Below are positions 42,128-49,074 of a stretch of 64,000 nucleotides of DNA, piece after piece. A program made the position numbers and the translations under genes. The DNA comes from JAHFUS01 sp035689115 (GTDB taxonomy: Bacteria > Actinomycetota > Acidimicrobiia > Acidimicrobiales > GCA-2861595). Positions within the stretch are counted from its first letter, which is position 1; each line of letters begins with the position of its first letter. A model generated the notes under the pieces. The model saw only the letters and a list, made by a program, of their open reading frames with translations, had not been told where the DNA came from and made no database searches. The stretch covers positions 1-64,000 of the forward strand of contig DASSMA010000058.1 in NCBI GenBank assembly GCA_035689115.1, in the 5' to 3' direction.

Positions 42128-42240
42128 TCGCCTCGCAGGCGGAGCTTGCTCGGCGAGCCGGATCGGCGGCTCCTTTCGGGGGGCTGCGCCCCCCGCACCC
42201 CCCAGTGCCGCCAGCCACGGGGGCCGCCTACGGCGGCGCG
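42128..42240. repeat. Dispersed intergenic repeat, copy A (between urtD and urtE)
   Basis: This roughly 110-bp sequence contains CGCCTCGCAGGCGGAGCTTG, then CTCGGC, then a G6-CTGCG-C6 hairpin (GGGGGGCTGCGCCCCCC at about 42179-42194), CACCCCCC, a CCGCCAGCC word and CGCCTACGGCG. The same order of blocks occurs at 53873-53967. It splits an otherwise overlapping operon and could form a strong RNA hairpin there. Confidence 0.8.
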
Positions 42241-42299
42241 GGCCGGCCGGCGGCGGTGCCCGTCGGTCTCAGATCGCTTGGCGAAGGGCGGTGGAAGGC

Positions 42300-42995
42300 G
42301 TGAACCTCGAACTCGACAGCGTGCGGATCGCCTACGGCCGGGCCGAGGTGGTGTTCGGCGTGTCGCTCGACGTGCCCGACCGCAGCTTCACCTGCCTCAT
42401 GGGCCGCAACGGGGTGGGCAAGACCACGCTGCTCAACGGGGTGATGGGCATCCTCCCGCTGAAGGCGGGCGCCGTCCGCCTCGACGGCCGCGACATCACC
42501 CGGCTGGGCGCCCCCCAGCGGGCCCGGGCCGGGATCGGCTACGTGCCCCAGGGCCACCAGGTGTTCCCGTACCTCACGGCCGCCGAGAACCTGGCCGTCG
42601 TCCTGGAGCGCCACGGCCGGCCGGCCAAGGGCGCCCTGGACGACGCCCTCGACCTGTTCCCCGCCCTCCGCCCCCTGCTCGACCGCCCCGCCGGCCTGCT
42701 GTCGGGCGGCCAGGCCCAGCAGCTGGCCATCGCCCGGGCCCTGGTGGCCCGTCCGTCGCTGCTGGTCCTGGACGAGCCCACCGAGGGCATCCAGCCGTCG
42801 ATCATCGTGGAGATCGAGGAGGCCATCGCCGAGCTGCACGCCTCGGGCCTCACCATCCTGCTGGTGGAGCAGTACGTGGAGTTCGCCCTCCGCCTGGCCC
42901 ACCGGTTCGCGGTGATGGACGGCGGCATGCTGGTCCACGCCGGGGACACCGCCGGCGTGGACCCCGGGACCCTGGCCCAGCTTCTCGCCGTGTAG
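42300..42995 (+). CDS. urtE: Urea ABC transporter ATPase UrtE
   Basis: The 231-aa LivF-type ATPase (GTG 42300, or GTG 42291 giving three more residues) has Walker A GRNGVGKTT, Q-loop PQGHQVFPYL, signature LSGGQAQQLAIARAL, Walker B LLVLDEPTEGIQPS and VEQYVEF at the H-loop. GIQPSII is characteristic of UrtE. It completes the urtABCDE transporter. Its 175-bp separation from urtD is unlike the 4-bp overlaps of the other urt genes. Confidence 0.95.
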   Translation: MNLELDSVRIAYGRAEVVFGVSLDVPDRSFTCLMGRNGVGKTTLLNGVMGILPLKAGAVRLDGRDITRLGAPQRARAGIGYVPQGHQVFPYLTAAENLAVVLERHGRPAKGALDDALDLFPALRPLLDRPAGLLSGGQAQQLAIARALVARPSLLVLDEPTEGIQPSIIVEIEEAIAELHASGLTILLVEQYVEFALRLAHRFAVMDGGMLVHAGDTAGVDPGTLAQLLAV

Positions 42996-43000
42996 GTTGC

Positions 43001-43046
43001 GCCTCGCAAGCGCCGGCGGCGCTCAGGCCGCCGCCGGCGAGGCGAA
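43001..43046. terminator. Hairpin between convergent urtE and YCII genes
   Basis: A long GC-rich inverted repeat: CGCCTCG with a four-base bulge, then CCGGCGGC, pairs with GCCGCCGG and CGAGGCG, followed by AAACCCCC. It stands between two convergent genes and can serve as a bidirectional terminator. Its first block, GCGCCTCGCAAGCG, matches the first block of the dispersed repeat at 42128 and 53873, so it may be a related or remnant copy. Confidence 0.6.
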
Positions 43047-43051
43047 ACCCC

Positions 43052-43405
43052 CTACGCCCCCTCGGTGGGCCGGAGCTCGACGGGGCCCTCGCAGGCGAGG
43101 GCCGCCTTGGACGCCCAGTCGAGGGCGACCTCCCGGTCGGCGGCCTCGATGATCCAGAAGCCGCCCATCTGCTCCTTGGTCTCGGCGAAGGGCCCGTCGG
43201 TCATGGCGATGTCGGCGCCGGTCGCCCGCACGACCGTGGCCGTGGAGGCCGGGCGGAGGCCGGTGCCGAACACCCAGGCCCCCGCCCGCTCGAGGGTGCC
43301 GTTGAAATCGCTCACCTGGGCCATGCGGCGCTGCATGTCCGGCGAGTTGAAGTCGAGGTCGTCGTAGGGCTCGGCGTGCCAGACCGACAGCAGGTACTGG
43401 GGCAT
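43052..43405 (-). CDS. YCII/DGPF-domain protein
   Basis: The 117-aa protein shows the DGPF motif (MTDGPFAETKEQMGGFWIIEAADREVALDWA), the hallmark of the YCII-related family often encoded with ECF sigma factors. The N-terminus MPQYLLSVWHAEPYDD is typical. ATG 43405 follows GAAGGAGA. Function is unknown; a YciI-type fold with a catalytic His-Asp is possible. The neighbour upstream is a DUF6069-type membrane protein. Confidence 0.88.
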   Translation of the reverse strand: MPQYLLSVWHAEPYDDLDFNSPDMQRRMAQVSDFNGTLERAGAWVFGTGLRPASTATVVRATGADIAMTDGPFAETKEQMGGFWIIEAADREVALDWASKAALACEGPVELRPTEGA

Positions 43406-43418
43406 CGGGGGTTCTCCT

Positions 43419-43841
43419 TCAGTCGCGGGCGTGGCGGATGAGGACGGGGACGACGAGGGCGGCCGCCAGCAGGTGCAGGGTGACCAGCCACAGCTTGGTC
43501 GCGACGTCGTCGGGCCAGGCGACGGCGGGCAGGCACGACAGGGCGGTGAGGGCCACCGTGGCGGTGACGAACCGGCGCCGGGGCGAGGCGCTCCGGCGGT
43601 CGAGCACGGCGACGAGCACGCCGCCGATGACGGCACCGGCGAAGGTCAGCTGGGCGAACCCGGCCAGCGGGATCATCTCGCCGCCGACGGCGAACGAGAC
43701 GCCGGCGGCGTGGAGGGCGGCGGCGGCGGCGGTGACGACGCCGGCCGATCGGAGGCCGGCGACGAGCGTGGTGCGCCGCAGCGAGCCGGCGGGACGGGCG
43801 GCGGTGGTCGGAGCGGTGAGGGCGGTGGTGGTGACGGACAT
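43419..43841 (-). CDS. Small four-helix membrane protein (DUF6069-like)
   Basis: The 140-aa membrane protein has about four helices (near residues 32-50, 58-78, 91-110 and 117-136) and the motif FAVGGEMIPLAGFAQLTFAGAVIGGVLVAVLDRR found in actinobacterial DUF6069 proteins. ATG 43841 follows AAGGGAG. It is likely co-transcribed with the YCII gene. Function unknown. Confidence 0.75.
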   Translation of the reverse strand: MSVTTTALTAPTTAARPAGSLRRTTLVAGLRSAGVVTAAAAALHAAGVSFAVGGEMIPLAGFAQLTFAGAVIGGVLVAVLDRRSASPRRRFVTATVALTALSCLPAVAWPDDVATKLWLVTLHLLAAALVVPVLIRHARD

Positions 43842-43943
43842 CGGGGGCTCCCTTCGGGCCGGCGGCGCCCGGTGCGCCGCTCACCCAGGACGACGAACGG
43901 GACCGCCCCCGATCGACACCTGCGGCTCAGAAATCCCCCGCCG

Positions 43944-43990
43944 ACTGGCATGCGGATCGCGGGGAATCTGACGGCGATCTGCATGCCAGT
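43944..43990. repeat. 17-bp inverted repeat (hairpin) upstream of the DnaA-domain gene
   Basis: Left arm ACTGGCATGCGGATCGC (43944-43960) and right arm GCGATCTGCATGCCAGT (43974-43990) pair with a single mismatch across a 13-bp loop. It lies about 100 bp upstream of the DUF6069-like gene's ATG and 149 bp before the DnaA-domain gene. It might be an operator, a terminator or another small palindromic element; it does not match the 43-bp palindrome. Confidence 0.8.
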
Positions 43991-44048
43991 GGTGGTGACC
44001 GCTGCCGGCCGGCCCCGGAAGAGGCCCCGGAACCCCTGATTCCCCCGG

Positions 44049-44080
44049 TTGCCCACAGGTTTCGGGGGTGGCGGTCCACA
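44049..44080 (+). promoter_or_regulatory. Two DnaA-box-like 9-mers
   Basis: TTGCCCACA (44049-44057) and CGGTCCACA (44072-44080) lie 23 bp apart, 59-90 bp before a gene encoding a DnaA-type DNA-binding domain. Against the GC-rich actinobacterial box TTGTCCACA they have one and two mismatches. This could be an autoregulatory site, but short GC-rich motifs occur by chance. Confidence 0.35.
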
Positions 44081-44138
44081 GGGCGCCTTGCGTATCGTCG
44101 CGGGTGGCGGAGGTTGGGGCGTGCTCGGAGGCGATCGG

Positions 44139-44489
44139 ATGAAGGCTGGTTCCCGCACACGCGGCCCTGTCGGGCCGGCGGCGCCCACCTGCCGGCAGGT
44201 CATCGAGGAGGCGGCGGCCGTCTTCGGTGTCACCACCGACGAGTTGTGCGGCCACGGCCTCAGCGGGCGGGTCATCGCCGCCCGCCAGACGGCCATGTAC
44301 GTGTGCCACCTCCTGGTCGACGAGCCCCTGCGGGCCATCGGGCGCAGCTTCGGCGGCCGCGACGACGCCACCGTGCTGGCCGCCGCCAGGCGCGTCGACC
44401 GGCTGATGGCCGAGCGCCCGGCCATCCGCGGCAAGGTGGCCGAGCTCACCAACCGCCTCGGGCGCGTCCACGGGAGGCGGGCCGGGTAG
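44139..44489 (+). CDS. Stand-alone DnaA domain IV (DNA-binding) protein
   Basis: The 116-aa protein is essentially only the C-terminal DNA-binding domain of DnaA. CRQVIEEAAAVFGVTTDELCGHGLSGRVIAARQTAMYVCHLLVDEPLRAIGRSFGGRDDATVLAAARRVDRLM matches the helix-turn-helix and DnaA signature (RQxAMYLxR...IGxxFGGRDHTTV). The AAA+ domain is absent, so it cannot form an ATP-driven initiation filament. It may compete with or modulate DnaA, or act as a small transcription regulator. ATG 44139 has GGAGG 8 bp upstream. The sigR gene follows after 9 bp. Confidence 0.88.
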   Translation: MKAGSRTRGPVGPAAPTCRQVIEEAAAVFGVTTDELCGHGLSGRVIAARQTAMYVCHLLVDEPLRAIGRSFGGRDDATVLAAARRVDRLMAERPAIRGKVAELTNRLGRVHGRRAG

Positions 44490-44498
44490 GGTCGGGGT

Positions 44499-45068
44499 GT
44501 GGCAGCCCAGGCGTCCTTCGTCGATCAGGCGATGGAGCACATGGGCTCGCTGTACGGGGCGGCGCTGCGGATGACCCGCAACCCGGCCGACGCCGAGGAC
44601 CTCCTCCAGGAGACCTACCTCAAGGCCTACCGCTCCTTCGACACGTTCCAGGAGGGCACCAACCTCAAGGCGTGGCTGTACCGCATCCTCACCAACACCT
44701 TCATCAACAGCTACCGGGCCAAGAAGCGGCGCCCGGAGCAGACCGATGTCGACGACGTAGAGGATCTCTACCTGTACCATCGACTCGGCGGACTGGAAGC
44801 GGCTACCGCCGGCCGCAGCGCCGAGGAGACGGTTCTTGAGCGCTTCACCGACGAGGACGTGAAGACCGCCCTTGAGGCCCTGCCCGAGCAATTCCGGCTG
44901 GCCGTCCTCCTCGCCGACGTCGAAGGCTTCTCCTACAAGGAGATCGCAGAAATGACCGACGTCCCCATCGGCACCGTGATGAGCCGTCTCCACCGGGGAA
45001 GAAGGGCGCTCCAGAAGGCGTTGTTCGATTTCGGTATGGAACGGGGTCTCACCGGAGGACGTGGCTGA
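44499..45068 (+). CDS. sigR: RNA polymerase sigma factor SigR/SigH (ECF12-like)
   Basis: The 189-aa group 4 sigma factor contains region 2 (LYGAALRMTRNPADAEDLLQETYLKAYRSFDTF, TNLKAWLYRILTNTFINSYR) and region 4 (ALEALPEQFRLAVLLADVEGFSYKEIAEMTDVPIGTVMSRLHRGRRAL). It closely resembles SigR/SigH, which controls the disulfide-stress response in mycothiol-containing actinobacteria. GTG 44499 is the start. The next gene, overlapping at TGATG, encodes its redox-sensing anti-sigma. Confidence 0.93.
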   Translation: MAAQASFVDQAMEHMGSLYGAALRMTRNPADAEDLLQETYLKAYRSFDTFQEGTNLKAWLYRILTNTFINSYRAKKRRPEQTDVDDVEDLYLYHRLGGLEAATAGRSAEETVLERFTDEDVKTALEALPEQFRLAVLLADVEGFSYKEIAEMTDVPIGTVMSRLHRGRRALQKALFDFGMERGLTGGRG

Positions 45069-45349
45069 TGCCGTTCTCGGACCACGAACGGTGCGCCGAC
45101 GCCGTCGGCTGGCTCTACCAGTTCCTCGACGGCCAACTCGACGAGGTGCGCGCCACCGACATCCAGCGCCATCTCGACGAGTGCCTCCCCTGCCTGGAGG
45201 CGTTCGACTTCGAGGCCGAGCTGCGCCAGGTGGTCGCCCGCCGCTGCCGCGAGGGCGTCCCCGAGACCGTCCGCCTGCGCATCATCGGGGCCATCCAGGC
45301 CGAGTACCGCTCCGTAGACGGCATGGAGGGAATGTCTCCCTCCCACTGA
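45068..45349 (+). CDS. rsrA: Redox-sensing zinc anti-sigma factor RsrA
   Basis: The 93-aa protein is a ZAS-type anti-sigma with C9 and HLDECLPC (H35, C39, C42), matching the zinc ligands of RsrA. Oxidation releases zinc and frees SigR. The Cys at RRCREGVPETVRLRI is also conserved in mycothiol-system RsrA. The ATG overlaps the sigR stop by one base, the usual coupling. Confidence 0.92.
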   Translation: MPFSDHERCADAVGWLYQFLDGQLDEVRATDIQRHLDECLPCLEAFDFEAELRQVVARRCREGVPETVRLRIIGAIQAEYRSVDGMEGMSPSH

Positions 45350-45365
45350 CTGTTGCGGATGGATG

Positions 45366-45557
45366 ATGGTGAGCGAACGTTCTGTCCAGGGAACGCCGTT
45401 TCGAGGCGCCGACCGGCCCTCGAAGTCGTTCGGCAAGGGTCGTGTCTGCAAGGAGCCCGGGTGCAAGACCCGGCTGTCCATGTACAACAGCGGCAAGTTC
45501 TGCTACGAGCACGAGCCGATGACCATCCCGCGCACCCGCGGCAAGAAGATCGCCTGA
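45366..45557 (+). CDS. Small Cys-rich protein, probable zinc finger
   Basis: The 63-aa basic protein begins MVSERSVQGTPFRG (ATG 45366, or 45363 with one more Met). It carries CKEPGCKTRLSMYNSGKFCYEHE, a Cx4C...Cx2H arrangement that could hold one zinc. It lies 16 bp after rsrA and is probably on the sigR transcript. No function is known; the motif suggests a nucleic-acid or ribosome-associated protein. Confidence 0.6.
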   Translation: MVSERSVQGTPFRGADRPSKSFGKGRVCKEPGCKTRLSMYNSGKFCYEHEPMTIPRTRGKKIA

Positions 45558-45609
45558 CGGTGCGCCCCGGCGCCCGGGAGGCTGGCCCCGGGTGCCCTAC
45601 GATCGGGAG

Positions 45610-45747
45610 ATGCACCTCATCGCCGCCGCCAAGGTGTGGCACTACTGGATCGGCATCTTCATCCTCATCCCGGCGCTGCTGGCCGTGGTCTTCACGATCG
45701 TGGGGTACGTGGTGAAGGTGTCGAGCAAGAAGTACCCGCGGGCCTGA
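45610..45747 (+). CDS. 45-aa single-helix membrane protein
   Basis: A short frame from ATG 45610 (preceded by GGGAG) to TGA 45745-45747. The product MHLIAAAKVWHYWIGIFI continues through one strong membrane helix (residues 13-35) into a basic end, KVSSKKYPRA. The stop is 2 bp before the metalloprotease ATG, which suggests one transcript. Composition and placement support a real gene; function unknown. Confidence 0.6.
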   Translation: MHLIAAAKVWHYWIGIFILIPALLAVVFTIVGYVVKVSSKKYPRA

Positions 45748-45749
45748 CG

Positions 45750-46826
45750 ATGCCGTCGGTCGAGGCGATCTCGTGGAGCCTGGCCGAGCGCGTCGCCGTC
45801 CGGGTGGCCGGCTACGAGCCGCTGGCCGACTCGTACCACTACGCCTCGCTGGCCCCCGACTTCGAGGAGCTCACCGCCGAGGCCGAGGAGTTGGTCGAGG
45901 CGGCCACCGGCCTGCGCTCGGCCGCCGGCCCGGCCCGGGCCCGCGTCACCGACCGGGCGGGGTGGGTCCACGCCAACATCGCCTCGTTCCAGCGCCTGCT
46001 GCGGCCCCTCACCGACAAGGTGGGGGCTCGCCTCGAGTCGAGCCCGATGGCGCCGGTCAGCCGGGCCGTCACCGGCGCCCAGCTCGGCACCATGCTCGGC
46101 TGGATGGCCAGCCGGGTCCTCGGCCAGTACGACCTCCTGCTCATCGAGGAGGAGCGGCCCGAGGACCAGGACATCGTCTACTACGTGGGGCCCAACATCA
46201 TCGGCCTGGAGAAGCGCTTCGGCTTCCCGCCCCGCGAGTTCCGGCTGTGGCTGGCCCTCCACGAGGTCACCCACCGGATGCAGTTCACCGGCGTGCCGTG
46301 GCTGCGGCCGCATTTCCTGTCCCTCGTGGAGGGGTGCCTGGAGGGTGTCGACCCCGACCCCAGGCGGCTCACCGAGGCGCTGCGCCGGGCGGTCGACGAG
46401 ATGAAGGCGGGCCGTAACCCCCTCAACGACGGCGGCCTGGTGGCCCTGCTGGCCGGGCCGGAGCAGAAGGCGATGCTCGACCGCGTGGGCGGGCTCATGA
46501 GCCTGCTGGAGGGCCACGGCGACGTCACGATGGACCGGGCCGGCGCCGGCCGCATCCCGAGCGCCCAGCGCTTCGGCGCCGTGCTGCGCCAGCGCCGGGC
46601 CGACGCCCGAGGGGCGTCCCGGCTGCTGCGGCAGCTCATCGGCCTCGAGGCCAAGCTGAAGCAGTACGAGCTGGGCGAGCGCTTCATCGAGACGGTGGAG
46701 GCACGCGGCGGCGACCTGCTCGACCACGTCTGGCGCGGTCCCGAGTGGCTGCCCGACCTGGCGGAGATCCGCGAGCCGCAGGCGTGGGTCGACCGGGTGC
46801 AGTCCGGAGCCGGCGCGGGGAGGTAG
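45750..46826 (+). CDS. Zinc-dependent metalloprotease-like protein (DUF2342)
   Basis: The 358-aa protein belongs to the actinobacterial DUF2342 family (sometimes labelled coenzyme F420 biosynthesis-associated). It has the HEXXH motif H171EVTH in LWLALHEVTHRMQFTGVPWLRPHF and a downstream Glu in LVEGCLEG. Other family features include MLGWMASRVLGQYDLLL and YYVGPNIIGLEKRFGFP. No signal peptide. Its link to F420 is only by annotation in relatives; no F420 gene is visible here. Confidence 0.87.
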   Translation: MPSVEAISWSLAERVAVRVAGYEPLADSYHYASLAPDFEELTAEAEELVEAATGLRSAAGPARARVTDRAGWVHANIASFQRLLRPLTDKVGARLESSPMAPVSRAVTGAQLGTMLGWMASRVLGQYDLLLIEEERPEDQDIVYYVGPNIIGLEKRFGFPPREFRLWLALHEVTHRMQFTGVPWLRPHFLSLVEGCLEGVDPDPRRLTEALRRAVDEMKAGRNPLNDGGLVALLAGPEQKAMLDRVGGLMSLLEGHGDVTMDRAGAGRIPSAQRFGAVLRQRRADARGASRLLRQLIGLEAKLKQYELGERFIETVEARGGDLLDHVWRGPEWLPDLAEIREPQAWVDRVQSGAGAGR

Positions 46827-46830
46827 CGGC

Positions 46831-47580
46831 ATGGCGCTGGTCCTTGTCGTCGACGACGAGGCCGACATCCGGCGGCTGGTGCGCTTCACCCTGGAGCTCG
46901 ACGGTCACACCGTCCTGGAGGCCCTCGACGGCGTCGACGCCCTGCGGGCCCTCGACGACGCCCGGCCCGACCTGATCGTGCTCGACCTCACCATGCCCCG
47001 GCTCGACGGCTGGGACCTGCTGGTCCAGCTCAAGGCGAAGGGCGGCGACCGGGCCGCCGTGCCCGTGATCCTCCTCACCGCCCTGGAGGGCGACACCGAG
47101 CGCATCCGGGCCGGCATCGAGGGCGCCGTGCGGTACCTCACCAAACCGTTCGACGCCGACGGCCTGCGGGCGGAGGTGGCCCGGGCCCTGGCCGAGCCCG
47201 AGCGGGAGCAGCGGCGGCGGGCGGCCGGCGAGGCGCTGGAGCGGCTGGCCGCCCTCGAGCGGGGGGACACGCCCACCACGGGCGGCGAGCGGCCGGCCCG
47301 GCCCCGCCTCAGCCGTCTCGGCCCGCCGGCCGAGCGGCCCACCCACCGCCCCGCGCCCCGGCTGGCCCGGGAGGCGGTGGCCGACCTGTCGCCCCGCCAG
47401 CGCGAGCTGCTGGAGGCGGTGGCGTCCACCCCCACGGTGCTGGAGGCGGCCGAGCAGCTCGGTGTCAGCCGCTCCAACGTCTACGCCAGCCTGCGGCGCA
47501 TCGCCCGGCGGCTCCACGTGGCCTCGGTGCCCGACCTGGTCACGCTCGCCCGCGAGGGGGTCGGCGACGACGCCGCCTGA
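46831..47580 (+). CDS. Response regulator with C-terminal HTH
   Basis: The 249-aa protein has a receiver domain (acidic pocket D8/D9, phospho-acceptor D52 in IVLDLTMP, T at LLTAL, K in LTKPFDADGL). A basic Pro-rich linker and a LuxR-like helix-turn-helix (LSPRQRELLEAVASTPTVLEAAEQLGVSRSNVYASLRRIARRLHV) follow. No histidine kinase gene is adjacent, so it is an orphan regulator. It overlaps the start region of tilS. Confidence 0.87.
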   Translation: MALVLVVDDEADIRRLVRFTLELDGHTVLEALDGVDALRALDDARPDLIVLDLTMPRLDGWDLLVQLKAKGGDRAAVPVILLTALEGDTERIRAGIEGAVRYLTKPFDADGLRAEVARALAEPEREQRRRAAGEALERLAALERGDTPTTGGERPARPRLSRLGPPAERPTHRPAPRLAREAVADLSPRQRELLEAVASTPTVLEAAEQLGVSRSNVYASLRRIARRLHVASVPDLVTLAREGVGDDAA

Positions 47581-48445
47581 GCTGCTGGCCCGGTGCACCT
47601 TCCCGGAGGCCGGCACCCCGCTCCACTGCGCGGTCTCGGGGGGAGCCGACTCGCTCGCCCTGCTCGTCCTGGCCGTGGCCGCCGGCTGCGAGGTCACCGC
47701 CCACCACGTGGACCACGGGCTGCGGCCCGGGTCGGCGGCCGAGGCGGGGGTGGTGGCGGCTGCCGCCGAGCGCTTCGGCGCCCGCTTCCAGGGCCACGTG
47801 GTGGCGCCGGGGCCGGGCCCCAACCTGGAGGCCCGGGCCCGGGCCGCCCGCCGGGCCGTCCTGCCCGCCGGGACGGCGACCGGGCACACCGCCGACGACC
47901 AGGCCGAGACGATCCTGCTGAACCTGCTGCGGGGGGCGGGGCTCGACGGCCTGGCCGGCATGCGCCCCGGCCCGTCGAAGCCCATCCTGGCCCTCCGCCG
48001 GGCCGAGACCCGCGCCCTGTGCGCGTCGGCCGGCCTCGAGCCGGTGGACGACCCGTCCAACGGCGACCCCGCCCACCGCCGCAACCGGGTGCGCCACGAG
48101 GTGCTGCCCCTCCTGGACGCGGTGGCGGGCCGGGACGTGGCCGCCGTCCTCGCCCGCCAGGCCGGCGTGCTGCGCGACGAGGCCGACCTCCTCGACGAGC
48201 TGGCGGCCGCCGTCGACCCGGCCGACGGGCGGGCGCTGGCCGCCCTGCCCCCGCCGCTGGCCCGCCGGGCCGTCCGCCGGCTGCTGGCCGGCGAGCACCC
48301 GCCGGACACGGCGTCGGTGGAGCGGGTGCTGGACGTGGCCCGCCACCAGGCGGCCGCCTGCCAGGTGGGCGGCGGGCGCACCGTTCGCCGCACCGCGGGC
48401 CGCCTCCGCATCGAGGGTGGGACAGGGGGCGGGGCCGGCGCGTAG
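47462..48445 (+). CDS. tilS: tRNA(Ile)-lysidine synthase
   Basis: TilS ligates lysine to C34 of the CAU-anticodon tRNA(Ile) so that it reads AUA. The PP-loop HCAVSGGADSLALLVLAV, HHVDHGLRPGS, GHTADDQAETILLNLLRG and DDPSNGD..RRNRVRHEVLP are present. The only conventional start ahead of the PP-loop is GTG 47462, 119 bp inside the regulator gene. The true product more likely begins near 47582 (CTG, LLARCTFPEAG), just after that gene's stop. Length is 327 or 287 aa, consistent with a short-type TilS. Confidence 0.9.
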   Translation: MSAAPTSTPACGASPGGSTWPRCPTWSRSPARGSATTPPELLARCTFPEAGTPLHCAVSGGADSLALLVLAVAAGCEVTAHHVDHGLRPGSAAEAGVVAAAAERFGARFQGHVVAPGPGPNLEARARAARRAVLPAGTATGHTADDQAETILLNLLRGAGLDGLAGMRPGPSKPILALRRAETRALCASAGLEPVDDPSNGDPAHRRNRVRHEVLPLLDAVAGRDVAAVLARQAGVLRDEADLLDELAAAVDPADGRALAALPPPLARRAVRRLLAGEHPPDTASVERVLDVARHQAAACQVGGGRTVRRTAGRLRIEGGTGGGAGA

Positions 48446-48455
48446 GTTCGGGGCC

Positions 48456-49022
48456 GTGCACGAGCCCGGCGCCGACCCGAACCTCGGCAAGGTGGTCGTC
48501 TCCGAGGCCGACCTCCAGCGCCGGATCGCCGAACTGGGCGAGCGGCTCACCGAGGACTACCTGGGCCGCGTGCCGCTCCTGGTCGGCGTGCTGAAGGGCG
48601 CCTTCGTGTTCATGGCCGACCTGGCCCGGGTCATCCGCCTGCCCCTCGAGTTCGACTTCATGGCCGTGTCGTCCTACGGGAGCGCCACCAAGACCAGCGG
48701 CGTGGTCCGGATCGTGAAAGACCTCGACCTCGACCTCACCGGCCGCCACGTGCTGGTGGTGGAGGACATCGTCGACTCCGGCCTCACCCTGTCCTACCTG
48801 CGGCGCAACCTGGCGGCCCGGGGGCCGGCCAGCCTCGAGGTGTGCGCCCTGCTGGTGAAGGAGGGGCTCCAGAAAGCCGACCTCAAGCTCCGCTACGTGG
48901 GCTTCACCATCCCCCCGGAGTTCGTCGTCGGCTACGGCCTCGACGCCGGGGAGCGCTATCGGAACCTTCCGTACGTGTGCGGCTACGTGGGACCGATGGG
49001 TGTCGGTACCCTGAAAGGGTGA
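48456..49022 (+). CDS. hpt: Hypoxanthine-guanine phosphoribosyltransferase
   Basis: The 188-aa type I phosphoribosyltransferase salvages hypoxanthine and guanine. PRPP-binding motif VLVVEDIVDSGLTL, catalytic-loop region SYGSATKTSGVVRIVKDLD, and a C-terminal VVGYGLDAGERYRNLPYV are clear. GTG 48456 fits the usual length. The tilS-hpt-ftsH order is widely conserved in actinobacteria. Confidence 0.95.
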   Translation: MHEPGADPNLGKVVVSEADLQRRIAELGERLTEDYLGRVPLLVGVLKGAFVFMADLARVIRLPLEFDFMAVSSYGSATKTSGVVRIVKDLDLDLTGRHVLVVEDIVDSGLTLSYLRRNLAARGPASLEVCALLVKEGLQKADLKLRYVGFTIPPEFVVGYGLDAGERYRNLPYVCGYVGPMGVGTLKG

Positions 49023-49074
49023 CCAGCCCGACCGTCCCGCTCAAGCCCGTCTCACAGGTGTCGAAGGGGCTGGC

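Noticed and set aside
44049..44080. Chromosomal replication origin
   Set aside because: Only two weak DnaA-box-like sites and no dnaA, dnaN or AT-rich unwinding region; the adjacent gene is a domain IV fragment, not DnaA.
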